The translations under genes and the position numbers were made by a program. Under the pieces are notes generated by a model. It saw only the letters and a program-made list of their open reading frames with translations. It made no database searches and was not told where the DNA came from. From Allodiplogaster sudhausi (lineage: Eukaryota > Nematoda > Chromadorea > Rhabditida > Diplogasteridae), in NCBI GenBank assembly GCA_945643635.1, contig CALZFC010000043.1:3219501-3283500 (forward strand): a stretch of 64,000 nucleotides of DNA, given 5' to 3'. Positions within the stretch are counted from its first letter, which is position 1. Every line of letters starts with the position of its first letter. This document shows, one piece after another, positions 23,335-34,219 of the stretch.

Positions 23335-23480
23335 CACCTCGGCCGCAGTGCCGGATACATCCTTTTTGTGGATAAAATGTGTGTTTGAAGAGCTGTTTTG
23401 TTGCAATTACAATGATGATGCTGTAGTCTTCATTAAGAAGAGAATCCAAGAAATGCCAAGAGAGTATGCAATTCTCACGG
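23335..23480 (+). repeat. Dispersed repeat, copy B
   Basis: Similar to 9808-9960 (shared words GTGCCGGATA, GTGGATAAAATGTGTGTTTG and AATGATGATGCTGT). Upstream, 23150-23215 has an open plus-strand stretch reading AVREPHFVQRDGEFYVF that may belong to the same unit. No family was recognised. Confidence 0.6.
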
Positions 23481-23526
23481 CATTCGATGAACAGAGCCGT
23501 TCGGGATATCTTCAGTACAGTTGCTT

Positions 23527-25840
23527 ACACAGGAATTTTAAAGGGGGCCCACGCATGCTGAATAAGGGGCCACGACGTGTAATTTTAATGGGCCAAGAGA
23601 GAACCCATTTTGGCCCCTTATCGAAGTGGCGCGGGCCCCTTATTCAGCTTGTGTGGGCCCCTGATCAAGCGCGTAAGCTCCCGAAAGACAACGTCGTGGC
23701 CCCTTATTCAACGAGCAGGGGCCCCTTATTCTCCGTTGTCGGGCCCCCTTTTCCACATACTTGGGCCCCCTATCCTGCTCATCCGGGCCCCTTATCCCAA
23801 CGTTCGCTGCCCCCTCATTTGTTGCTTTTCTTGTGCCTGCTTTCATCAATTGACAAGTACCTTTATTGTCCTAATTACCGGAATCAAATGACAATCAAAA
23901 CGAGAATCCTAACATGCAAAAAATGAACAGGCAACGGGGGTATTATCTATCTCGGCGACAAGGAAAAATCGCAAATCTTGTCCATCTCAACACTTCTTGA
24001 GTTAGAATGGCCTCCCTGCCTGTCCCATCCAGACTGCGCAGATACCAGTCGAAGTCATCACCGCACGCTGGAAGAGTAGCTTTGAAGTTTAAAAAAAAAT
24101 CATTACTGGAGCAGCTGACCTTGTGCGAACGAAGTGTCCACGCAGTCTTCTTCCAAAACATCTTCGTCGCTGTCCCCATCGTCAGTATCTCCCTCGCCGC
24201 GAAACAGGTCGCGCTCGATCTCGTCAGGTGCAGCACAGTCTTCAAAAAATCATCCCAACAAGCTTATAATAAACAAAACAGCGCTAACCTGTTAAAATTA
24301 CGCGGGTTGCAGTTGGGCTGCCTCGACCTGATCCTGTAGTCGCAGTTTCGCTCGCGAGCCATCGCAACCATGAAAAACTAAAAGTCAGAAACGAAAATAC
24401 ATAATGAACAGCACATACAGAATGTCCATGGCTCCACTAATATTTTAGTGCAGCGTCCTTCTGATTTTTAAAAACATCGGAAAGCACTTAACCGTACTTT
24501 TACACTAAAGAAACCCCCTCGTGGCCCCATTTCGACGTCAAAAAACATTAGTGGCCACCACAAGCAGAATCAGGGGCCACGGCGAGGTTGCTCGGGTGAA
24601 GGGTGGCTGAGCGAGTGCGGAATAAGGGGCCATGGCGTGGTCGCACCCCCGTGTGGCCCCTTATTCACACAGGAATTTTAAAGGGGGCCCACGCATGCTG
24701 AATAAGGGGCCACGACGTGTAATTTTAATGGGCCAAGAGAGAACCCATTTTGGCCCCTTATCGAAGTGGCGCGGGCCCCTTATTCAGCTTGTGTGGGCCC
24801 CTGATCAAGCGCGTAAGCTCCCGAAAGACAACGTCGTGGCCCCTTATTCAACGAGCAGGGGCCCCTTATTCTCCGTTGTCGGGCCCCCTTTTCCACATAC
24901 TTGGGCCCCCTATCCTGCTCATCCGGGCCCCTTATCCCAACGTTCGCTGCCCCCTCATTTGTTGCTTTTCTTGTGCCTGCTTTCATCAATTGACAAGTAC
25001 CTTTATTGTCCTAATTACCGGAATCAAATGACAATCAAAACGAGAATCCTAACATGCAAAAAATGAACAGGCAACGGGGGTATTATCTATCTCGGCGACA
25101 AGGAAAAATCGCAAATCTTGTCCATCTCAACACTTCTTGAGTTAGAATGGCCTCCCTGCCTGTCCCATCCAGACTGCGCAGATACCAGTCGAAGTCATCA
25201 CCGCACGCTGGAAGAGTAGCTTTGAAGTTTAAAAAAAAATCATTACTGGAGCAGCTGACCTTGTGCGAACGAAGTGTCCACGCAGTCTTCTTCCAAAACA
25301 TCTTCGTCGCTGTCCCCATCGTCAGTATCTCCCTCGCCGCGAAACAGGTCGCGCTCGATCTCGTCAGGTGCAGCACAGTCTTCAAAAAATCATCCCAACA
25401 AGCTTATAATAAACAAAACAGCGCTAACCTGTTAAAATTACGCGGGTTGCAGTTGGGCTGCCTCGACCTGATCCTGTAGTCGCAGTTTCGCTCGCGAGCC
25501 ATCGCAACCATGAAAAACTAAAAGTCAGAAACGAAAATACATAATGAACAGCACATACAGAATGTCCATGGCTCCACTAATATTTTAGTGCAGCGTCCTT
25601 CTGATTTTTAAAAACATCGGAAAGCACTTAACCGTACTTTTACACTAAAGAAACCCCCTCGTGGCCCCATTTCGACGTCAAAAAACATTAGTGGCCACCA
25701 CAAGCAGAATCAGGGGCCACGGCGAGGTTGCTCGGGTGAAGGGTGGCTGAGCGAGTGCGGAATAAGGGGCCATGGCGTGGTCGCACCCCCGTGTGGCCCC
25801 TTATTCAGCATGCGTGGGCCCCCTTTAAAATTCCTGTGCA
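23527..25840. mobile_element. TIR element present as an exact 1140-bp tandem duplication
   Basis: The left end is CACAGGAATTTTAAAGGGGG. The right end carries its inverse, and the terminal inverted repeat runs about 45 bp to GAATAAGGGGCCA. Bases 23527-24666 recur at 24667-25806 with an offset of 1140 and no difference that I can see. A second copy of the right terminus is appended before 25840. The flanks read TTA on both sides, a possible 3-bp target duplication. The interior is studded with GGGCCCCTTATTC words on both strands. A minus-strand split frame (about 24245-24110, then 24090-23960) gives an acidic stretch with DTDDGDSDEDVLEEDC and then DDFDWYLRSLDGTG. It recurs in the second unit. 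No transposase catalytic core was recognised. Confidence 0.75.
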
Positions 25841-26114
25841 GCATGCGTGGGCCCCCTTTAAAATTCCTGTGTTACAAATTACGACTCAGTGCTATAGCAC
25901 AAATGTCGATGTTCTGTGGTCCGAAATGGAAAAGAAATTTTCACGGCTTAGCTTTTTCCCCCAGCCTTTCCTCTTGTTCTCGCTCTTTTCTGCCTCGGGC
26001 ATTCTAAATGCAAGTGTTCGCGCTTTTCTTTGCGGCTCGATGAGCGAGGGGGATATTGTTTATGAATTAGAGAGCCAGCTTGGAGGGTATCTGGTTGTTT
26101 TCTTTACTGCTTCC

Positions 26115-26172
26115 TTGCCTTTTTTTTTAAATAAATAAATAAATATATATATATTTATTTATTTATTTAATA
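26115..26172. repeat. AT palindrome
   Basis: AAATAAATAAATAAATA runs into TATATATATTTATTTATTT, forming a near-perfect self-complementary AT hairpin just upstream of the first recognised chimaerin exon. Confidence 0.7.
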
Positions 26173-26205
26173 TTATTATCTCCTGGCGAACCCCAACCCT
26201 TTCAG

Positions 26206-29200
26206 TGGTGGCGTCGTCACGCGTCTTCGGGTCGTCGGGTCGCGCGGCGTCGAAGTCGGGGCGCTCGCCGCTGCTTGGCGCCAGCGATTCGCCGCCGGCG
26301 CCTGTCCACGGCGGCCAGAATCACCAGCGACGTCAGCATCATCCGATTCTCGAAGAGGACGGCGCCGAGTACTGGAAGCACAGTCTCTACTTGCTGCAGG
26401 TCTTTATCGCATGCCTACCTCATTAGTTGGCGGATGACTGTTGTTGTCTTGCACGGCGTTCAACCCCGTAGTCCTAACCGTATTTCTTATTAGAAACATA
26501 TATTCAGAACCTTTCAATGGCAACCTTTACAACTAACCACTTTAAAAAGAAATCGGTAGGAAAACTCAGACGCTTACTCTTCATTTGTTTTCTTTGCTGT
26601 CAACCGAAAGCGTGACTAATCAGGCATTCTTCGACCGCGTTCTCTGCATTCTCACGCTTCCTTCCCACTCCTCAACAACATTTCATTCAAAATAACTGAC
26701 ATGACATGCAAGTTGGAATTGTTTAATATTGGCGTGGCCATAAGTCTAAAGAGATGTCGAATCGCACTTCCCGTCGCTCTCCCTCCTTCAACTTACGCGC
26801 CTTTTTCATCCGAAGACTGTCCGCTCAAGCTGGTATAGCTGAATGGCCATACTCATTTCCTTGGGTCTCTCTAGAGTCCTCCCGAAACCGACAATCTCTT
26901 ACTCCACCATCGTTTGCCAGCACGCGTTTAGTTGTACGTCTTTCATTATCGAGTGGCGAAGTCATACACTTCAGTAATTGGGAAATAATTCAAATACTTG
27001 TTGAAATGGCTGACAACGAACAAAAATGCCCATTGTTCTGAATGGTATGCATGAGTTGTCTCTTCTGGAAGAGGGAAACGGCCATTTTCATAACTCTGCC
27101 TCTTCTAAATAAAGGGTAGTATTCGTCATGGTTGCCTCTCTGAGCAGTCTTCCTTCTGCTAGTGATGACCGTGCTGTCGCTGCCACTCCGTCATTCTCTC
27201 CTGCAGGAACGCGCCCCTCGTCCTCGCGCCGTGAAATGCCGCCGCCGCCTGGAGCATCCGCCGCCTCACCAGTACGGCGCCGAGTTCCATGGGCTGATCG
27301 AGAGAGCGGACGCCGAGGCCATGCTGCTCGAGGCCGGCGAGGGCGCCTATCTCGTCAGGGAGTCCAAAAGGTTCATCATTCGCCCTCATTCTTTTTGGCA
27401 TTCTTCACTTACAAGAAGAGCAGACTGTGCGGAGGAGTTAGTTATCATTTTTAAGTTGACAATTGATATGCGGTTGTCATGTTTTGTTCCATTACATTCG
27501 ACATGTGAAATATGACTGGCTCCTTAAGGTCGGAAGCAGCGTACACTCTGTGCATGCTCTTCGATGGCCGCGTCTTCAACTACAAACTCTTCTATGACGG
27601 CCATCATTTCGTCGGCGAGAAACGGTCACACCTTTTGCTTCCTGTTCAAAAAACAATGAAGATTACGGCAGGGGTGGAGGTCACCTCACTGCTCTGTCTC
27701 TTCATTTCTTCCATTCTTACTCAGTCTTCTCTCACTTTTTTCTTCGTCTTTCTCTGCTTACCTCCTTCTCTCCATTTCGCTTTCGCCATCCCTGCCTCTC
27801 AGTGCTTCTCTTTATCGTATTCTCCCATCTTCCATCTCTCTCTCTCTTATTTCTTTCTCCTTGTGTTGTTTTAGCATGGGACACAGAGTTTTAATAGATT
27901 TGGTTCGCTTGTGCGTGGTTTCATTCTAAAATACGTATTTAATAATAGTTAGAATTATGCTTTAGTGAACTTGAATTCTGATGTCAGATTTGACTCGGTT
28001 GATCTTCTGGTCGCGGATGGCTTGATATCCATGTACATTGACAAGCATGCCGGGGACTACGTGAACCGGATGACGGAAGAGGCCATCTATGAACACAGGC
28101 GAGTTCGCTCTCCTCTCTATCCTGGCTCTCTTTCTATTCCCTTCCTCTCCTCAGTCCGTACCAGCAGTACCTTGCTGGCGCAGCGTCCTCCTCGTCTGCC
28201 TCTCCGGTGGCCGCGACTTCCTCTTCCTCTCGTGCCTCTACCGTCCAACCCCGCACGCATGCCTTCCAGCCCCATACCTTCCGTCTCATCCAGTATTGCG
28301 ATCTCTGTCGTAACTTCCTCTGGGGATACGTTCAACAGGTCGGTTTTTCCCTCAGGTTTTAAAGTTGTTTTAAAAATGAAATTTATTGGTCTTAAACGTC
28401 CAAAAGAAACATGGTTAAATGTTTGTTTTGATGATCGAAAGTATTATTGCTGGAGCACGAGAATGAACCATGGTTAAATGGTACCATTCATCTTAGTACC
28501 CACCTTCATTTTGAGCCTTCCCCGATGCCTTACCCCACCCATATTTGACCATTTGTATTTTGCATGTCCTCACCTTGCTTTCCTTGCCCCTGCAGGGGAT
28601 GCGCTGCGAAGACTGCGGCTTCTCCGCCCACCGCCGCTGCTCCGAGCAGACTCCTCCGCATTGTCGTCCCGATGCCAAGTCGGCTTCTTTCTCTTCTTCC
28701 TTTATTTCATCATCATTGGCTAATTATCACTAATGCGACCTTCATTTTTTTCAAGGAAAGTGTTATTTAAATTTTAAATATTTAGTAGAATGTACTATCG
28801 ACTTCTCCAGGTATGTGAAGCGAATGTTTGGCGTTGACCTGACGACGTTCTTCCTCGCCCACGGAATGGCCATTCCTCCCGTGGTCGCCAAGGCCATTTA
28901 TGAAGTATGCTTCCGTGCCTTTTGCTTACATATTGCATTCTCTTTCTTGCCATGAGTTGAACTCTGTTCTTTCCTTTTACAGTAGTGATAAGATCTTTGG
29001 AATGGAAGGATTCATTTCTCTTTTCCTTCAGGTCGAGAGCCGTGGCCTGGATGTAGAGGGTATCTACCGAGTGTCTGGCTCCCACGAACACATGGAGAAG
29101 CTGAGCAGACAGTTCGACACTTCCCAGAATGTCGACCTCTCGCAGGTCAGAGTGGCATCTAGAGTGACGGGCAATCGCGGTTTGTTGGTGTGACTCAGAT

Positions 29201-30064
29201 ATTGCTGACTGATAAAAATAGGAACAATGGGCTCCTGTTGCTGTGGCATTGAGAAGCTTAAAATGAATTGATGAATATTTATTTATCTTGTGTGACTTCC
29301 GCTCTTAATATTCTTTTTCAATAATCAGAGACTTCCTGTTGAGGTAGAAGACATCCACACGGTGTGCGGGCTGCTGAAGTTGTACCTCAGAAGACTGCCG
29401 CAGCAGCTCGTCCCCTTTTCTGTCTACAAAGAACTACTCGCTGCATTCACTCCCACCTACACCATGCAGCATGAGAAGACCAAGGCTTGCAGGTTGGAAG
29501 AGAGAGAGCGGAGCCACCGGAATTGATTTTCTTTTCTCCTTAAGTCGAAGTTTGACAAGGCAATTCCGGTAGGATCAGGGAATAAACTAATTGGGAAGGG
29601 AGAAAAGGGCAATTCTTCCAAGGAATTGGTAAACTATTTTCTTTTGTATATTTATTGACTGTATTTGCAACTACAATGATAAAGTGATTGGCTGCATTTA
29701 CAAGTGATCCAGACTGATGCCGTTATTAAAGAAAGGCACTGGAACATTTGGAAGAGGCGAATGCCCGGACACTCCACGCCATTCTCAAGCATCTCTCCAC
29801 AGTGGCTGAGCATGCTGCCGACAACAAAATGACCGTCGAGAATCTTTCCACCATCTTCTCGCCTACAGTCAGCCATGCTATTTTTCTTACTATTTTTGTT
29901 TTCTTTTATCTTTTCCCCTTTTTGTCGTATTCATTTTCCCTCTGAAACTTGATGCATTTCATGTCTTCTACACCGGGACTCAGCCATCACTCGCTCAACA
30001 GCAGCACATGCTTCTTCACTTTCTCATCACCACGCCTCGTCTGGTACCGTACTCTGATCGATAG
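26206..30064 (+). CDS. chin-1: Chimaerin: SH2, C1 and RhoGAP domains
   Basis: Exons 26206-26399, 27207-27370, 27529-27624, 27988-28098, 28155-28338, 28596-28678, 28811-28904, 29032-29145, 29329-29492, 29732-29867 and 29984-30064 are all in phase. Order: an N-terminal Ser-rich part and YWKHSLYLLQ; an SH2 domain (GLIERADAEAMLL, EGAYLVRES, then FDGRVFNYKLFYDG); a Ser/Ala linker; a C1 domain (HTFRLIQYCDLCRNFLWG, then GMRCEDCGFSAHRRC); and a RhoGAP domain (GLDVEGIYRVSGS with the arginine-finger region, LLKLYLRRLP, NLSTIFSPT). Chimaerins bind diacylglycerol through C1 and stimulate GTP hydrolysis by Rac. The residue after IYRVSG fits the catalytic loop. The first coding exon upstream of 26206 is not found because the exon starts in phase 1. 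The exon ending 28098 uses a GC donor (AG|GCGAGT). Confidence 0.92.
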
Positions 30065-30981
30065 CACCCAAATGTGAGATGTAGAGTTACTATTTATCTT
30101 TGATATAATGAGACGATTCCACTGCTATGACTTGTGAGTCCCTGCCTTGTCCTCCTCTTTGCCTATGACCTCGTTCTCTTCTGCTCTCTGGCAAAGCAAA
30201 GGGTTCCCTATTCCTTCCGCTCATTTCCATTTCTTACTCTCGCCTTGTCTCGTCCACGCGTGGTTGGAGTGCTCAGCTTTATTTTATGTGCCAAAAAGGC
30301 AGTTCATTATTCTCATCTGATATCTAGAATACCGTATTCCTCCACTTATCTTCACTTTGTATTCCTCCTTTCCAGCTTGGCAGCTTTCGATTCTCCTCCT
30401 TCCTTGTTTCATCTGCTTAACGTTCCCGTCTTCCCGCCACTCTATTTCTTTCTTGATGAACGGAATTTGATACTTTGTGCATAATCGTTGCCTTTGTCAA
30501 CGCATATTCCTCTTACTTTTACGCATATTGAGACATTAATAACAGTCGGAGTAATATTATTTTCTACCCTCGAGATCTCAGGCCATGAGTACGCGTGCGA
30601 GTAGTTGTCGCGCGAGATCATTCGTACTTTTGCATCTTTCCAATTCGCTAGAACTCTATTTAAATTTCCCCCGAGAACATTTGCCCAATACAATTCCAGT
30701 GCTCTTTTCTCGTTGTTTCTACCGCATAAAACGCGCTCCGGTGTCACACATTTGCTTTTCGAAATTGAAATTTAGCTGATGGTTAGAACTTTCCAAAAAG
30801 AATTCCAATTTTGGGTAATGATCACAGATTTCTCTTATTTCGTTTTCGTCAATGTGTTTCCGCTCTGTGCATTTGATAGCCAATTCCAGAAACACTTAAC
30901 TTTATCAGATATTTCTTGAGCTGTTCAACAGTGATATGGCAAATAATGTAGCATATTTCAGTATGGGCCTAGTATAGGCAG
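30065..30981. other. Intergenic, convergent 3' flanks
   Basis: Between the stop of the chimaerin (plus) and the stop of CIAO3 (minus). AT-rich with scattered C/T runs. I see no supported gene, RNA or repeat unit. Confidence 0.6.
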
Positions 30982-33536
30982 TTACCAGGCTAAGGAAGTG
31001 GCCAGTGCGCCTGGCTCGACTGGTCTGAAGTGGGCTTGGAGACGAGAAGGGTCGATGGGGAAGGAGGTGGAAGGGGGAGGCCGCAGAGGCAGAGAATGAT
31101 GCAACTCCTCCACGGCCGCCGTGAGAGAGGACCTCTCTGCAGTGTTCGCTCCTCTTACTTGCCCACCACCATTCGCGCAGCCTTCAACAGAAATTAGAAA
31201 GCATTCCAAATTGAGTAGGAAAAAGGCTTCTGCAAGTTGGCCTGATGTCAGATGCCTCTTACTTCACTTCCCTGTCTCAACACCCTCGTTACGTTTAGTC
31301 TGAAGACCCAACTGAACGAACCGCTTGGACACGCCATGACTTCCACGAAATCGTAGTCGACAACCTGCTTTCCACTCTTCAGTTTCCGGACGAGATTCTG
31401 AAGGAGACTGCTCAGGGGAGTGGAACCAAATAAGCACAACTGCTGACCGCACACCGTATGTCAAAAGAAGTCCAGAAAAGAAAACCTGGATGTTTCTGAA
31501 TCCATAAAGACGGGCCATGCGAAGCTCGTGCTCTCGGTTGTCAGTGCGTACCGTGACCGACTCGAGGTTAGAGGAACTGAAAGAATAAGGGATTTCATAG
31601 GAATTCGGATTCAAGAAAATACTAGGCATGTAAAGCGAGAGGGAGAACGAGAGAGCGAGAGAGAGAGAGAAGCAAAAGCCTCTCTTCATTCTGAAGAATG
31701 AAGAGAGCCCCTCACTGACACTCTCTTGGTTTCGGCTGAGGAGGTGGCTGAATATCCTCGTTGTTCCATCTCTTCTCTCCATCTTCTTTCCGCGTACTCG
31801 AGATAACCTCCAGACACGCTTCCAGGCATTCCGAATACATCTCCTAAACAAACACTTTATTACACCTAGTTTTCCGAGTCAATATATCTTCTCAATTGTG
31901 AATGAATAGAAAAAAGAAGAACACACCATTCATAAATGACTGTAGATACTGTGGTAGTCTCTCGAAGAGAGGTGGTAAATCGGTGAGATCGGTGAGACTC
32001 TCAGCTTCTGAAGCGTGCTCTCCGTCAAATTCGTCGAGTGCTCCGAGAATCTCAGCTAAAATAAATTTTAAAAAAAAAATGAAAATGTGAAGGAAAACAT
32101 TAGCAAAAAACCGTCGATTCACCGAGATTGTCAACTCGGAGTCATCTAAACAACCAAGCATAAAGATGAAACCTGTGCTGAGAACGCAGTCCACATGTCT
32201 CTCCTAGTCGCTGCCAGCAACTCGATTCTCCGCTCGGGATGCTTCGAGTTTGCGGTCAAAGCAAGGCATCACTGAGGTATGGTATACTGTAGAGGAAGAG
32301 GGAGGAAGAGTACGGTAGGCAGCCACTCCTTCACCACCACTCCCAGCGCACTCTGAACGCAAAGGATACAGGGTAACCGCACAACAGAAACAGTGTCGAT
32401 AACTTATCATCGCGATAATAGTGGAAAGTCCCTTTCCTTAACTGTTGGTGGCACCCAAAGATAACGTATAATAAAATGGTGAATTAGAAATGGAATGGCT
32501 GGCCTGGCATGACTTGGCACGGCTGAGAAGAGGGACAAGCAAACCGGAGTGGCTCTTCTCTGCATAGCAGACGAAGCCAGGACAGGCAGACACCAGCAGG
32601 GGGGAAGGCTTCTTCTCTTCCACTGCAATACGTTATCTTCTGTCATTATATAAGGAGTGGTAAAAAAGAAAGAAAGAGGAAAGGACAAAATTAAATGTAG
32701 TGCAAGAGAGATGCAGCTAGGAGTGCGATAACAGTGCGGTAGAAAAGAATTACGTCCAGGTGATAGAAAAGAATTACCTCCAGGTGACAATCTCTCTTGA
32801 AGCTCCCGCCAACTTTCCTCGAGGGAAAGCTGAAGGCCGATGTTCGTGTCGATGACGACATCAGCACACTACAATGAATGCGTATTCGAATACTTATTTA
32901 ATTCTCTGAATAAGGAAGTAGGAAGCAAGAAATTAAGGATAAAGTCTTCAAAGTCAGAAGAAAAACGCATAATCACTTTTCCATTTCACATCGAACGGAC
33001 AATAATAGACAATTATAATTGATTATGGCGTGGCAGTGAACTCTCCGCAAACCTTTCCGACGAAGAATCGCGTGAGGAGGCGCGCCATCGCTTGTGGTGA
33101 CGCTTTACGAGCGGCAGAGAGGGAAGCGAGCGAAGCGGAAGAGACACTCACGACGTGGAGGGAATCTATCAAAGGAGAACCAGGCTCAACAGCAATCTCA
33201 CTCTCACTTACTCTCACTCTCCAACAAGCAAAAAACCATATAACCTAAATATATGTAAATAAATATATATAAAAAAATACAGCAAATGCCAATTGCAATG
33301 TTCTCCAAATGCAGATAACTGACATTTCCGATCGGCGAGAGCGTCGAAGACTCTCGTGATGCTCTGCTCTTCAACCAGCACAGTCTCCGCTGAGGTGATG
33401 CAGCCGGAGCAAGCAAGGCAGTCCGCTAGCGAAATTGCCACCTTCACGCCCACCTGGAGAGAGAGAGAGAGGGTGGAGAGACAGAGCGAGATGGGGAGAC
33501 AGACATAGAGAGACGAAGAGTGGGAGAGAGAGAGAA

Positions 33537-33592
<56 letters not shown>

Positions 33593-33986
33593 AGATAGCG
33601 AGTGAGGAAAGTTTCGTGCGATGTCGACAGAGCCAGAGCGAGTGATGAATGGTAATGCCAAGAACTCATAGCGAGAGAAATATAAAGAATGCATTACGAA
33701 CCTTCTTTTCCGACTGCTTCCCATCCCCTGAGCCGTCCTTTCTGTTCCTAACAGCAACGAGTTCGTGCTGCTCTTCTACCGTATTCGTGCGAAGTGGGAT
33801 GACGCAGCCTACAGTAACCAAACCCTTTCCTTGACAATGAACAACTCTATATTGCAAAAGGGTTGTAAAAATTGAAACCTCTTATAGTCAGTTACTGTCA
33901 CAAATAAAAGCAAGAATTACTTGGGACGGAGCGATATAGTCGCTGACGTTTGAGATGCGAACAACACCGCCAAACCCATCATCCAT
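30982..33986 (-). CDS. ciao3: CIAO3/NARFL (IOP1), cytosolic Fe-S assembly protein; frame irregularities
   Basis: Minus-strand exons: 33986-33921, 33808-33702, 33453-33324, 33165-33053, 32868-32778, 32622 to about 32540, an uncertain short block near 32355, 32286-32173, 32055-31927, 31843-31716, 31560-31486, 31397-31322 and 31181-30982. They follow the family: [33 protein letters not shown] (the N-terminal Cys cluster); [99 protein letters not shown]. The hydrogenase-like Cys ligands look present. CIAO3 hands Fe-S clusters to the CIA targeting complex. Irregularities: the exon 1/2 junction is one base off frame, the block near 32355 does not fit, and an in-frame TAG interrupts 32286-32173. It is either a decaying copy or the sequence has errors. 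Confidence 0.85.
33465..33600. repeat. (GA)n tract in CIAO3 intron
   Basis: GA-rich run on the plus strand (CT on the sense strand) between exons 33702 and 33453. It is noncoding. Confidence 0.9.
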
Positions 33987-34219
33987 CCTCGAACACTTTA
34001 ACAAGAGTATTTTACATATCCTGAATGTGACGTAGCCACCGCTCTTCAACATAACTGGATATAACTGGCAGAGTATCAAACTCGGTGTACGAAAAACAGC
34101 AAATGAAAAATATATTTAATTCGCTAATTATATCACAGAACACTAATCGAATACTCGTAGTGAGAACATGATGCAGAAAATAGAAGAGAACAAAGATTGG
34201 AATCAGAACTTCGGATTGA

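Noticed and set aside
23527..25840. CRISPR-like array because of repeated GGGCCCCTTAT words
   Set aside because: Spacing is irregular, both orientations occur, and the genome is eukaryotic. It is a TIR element with internal motif clusters.
30982..31209. Possible 24-base intron just after the CANGGGQ motif of CIAO3
   Set aside because: Reading straight through is in frame and matches the family's C-terminus, and a 24-base intron is implausible.
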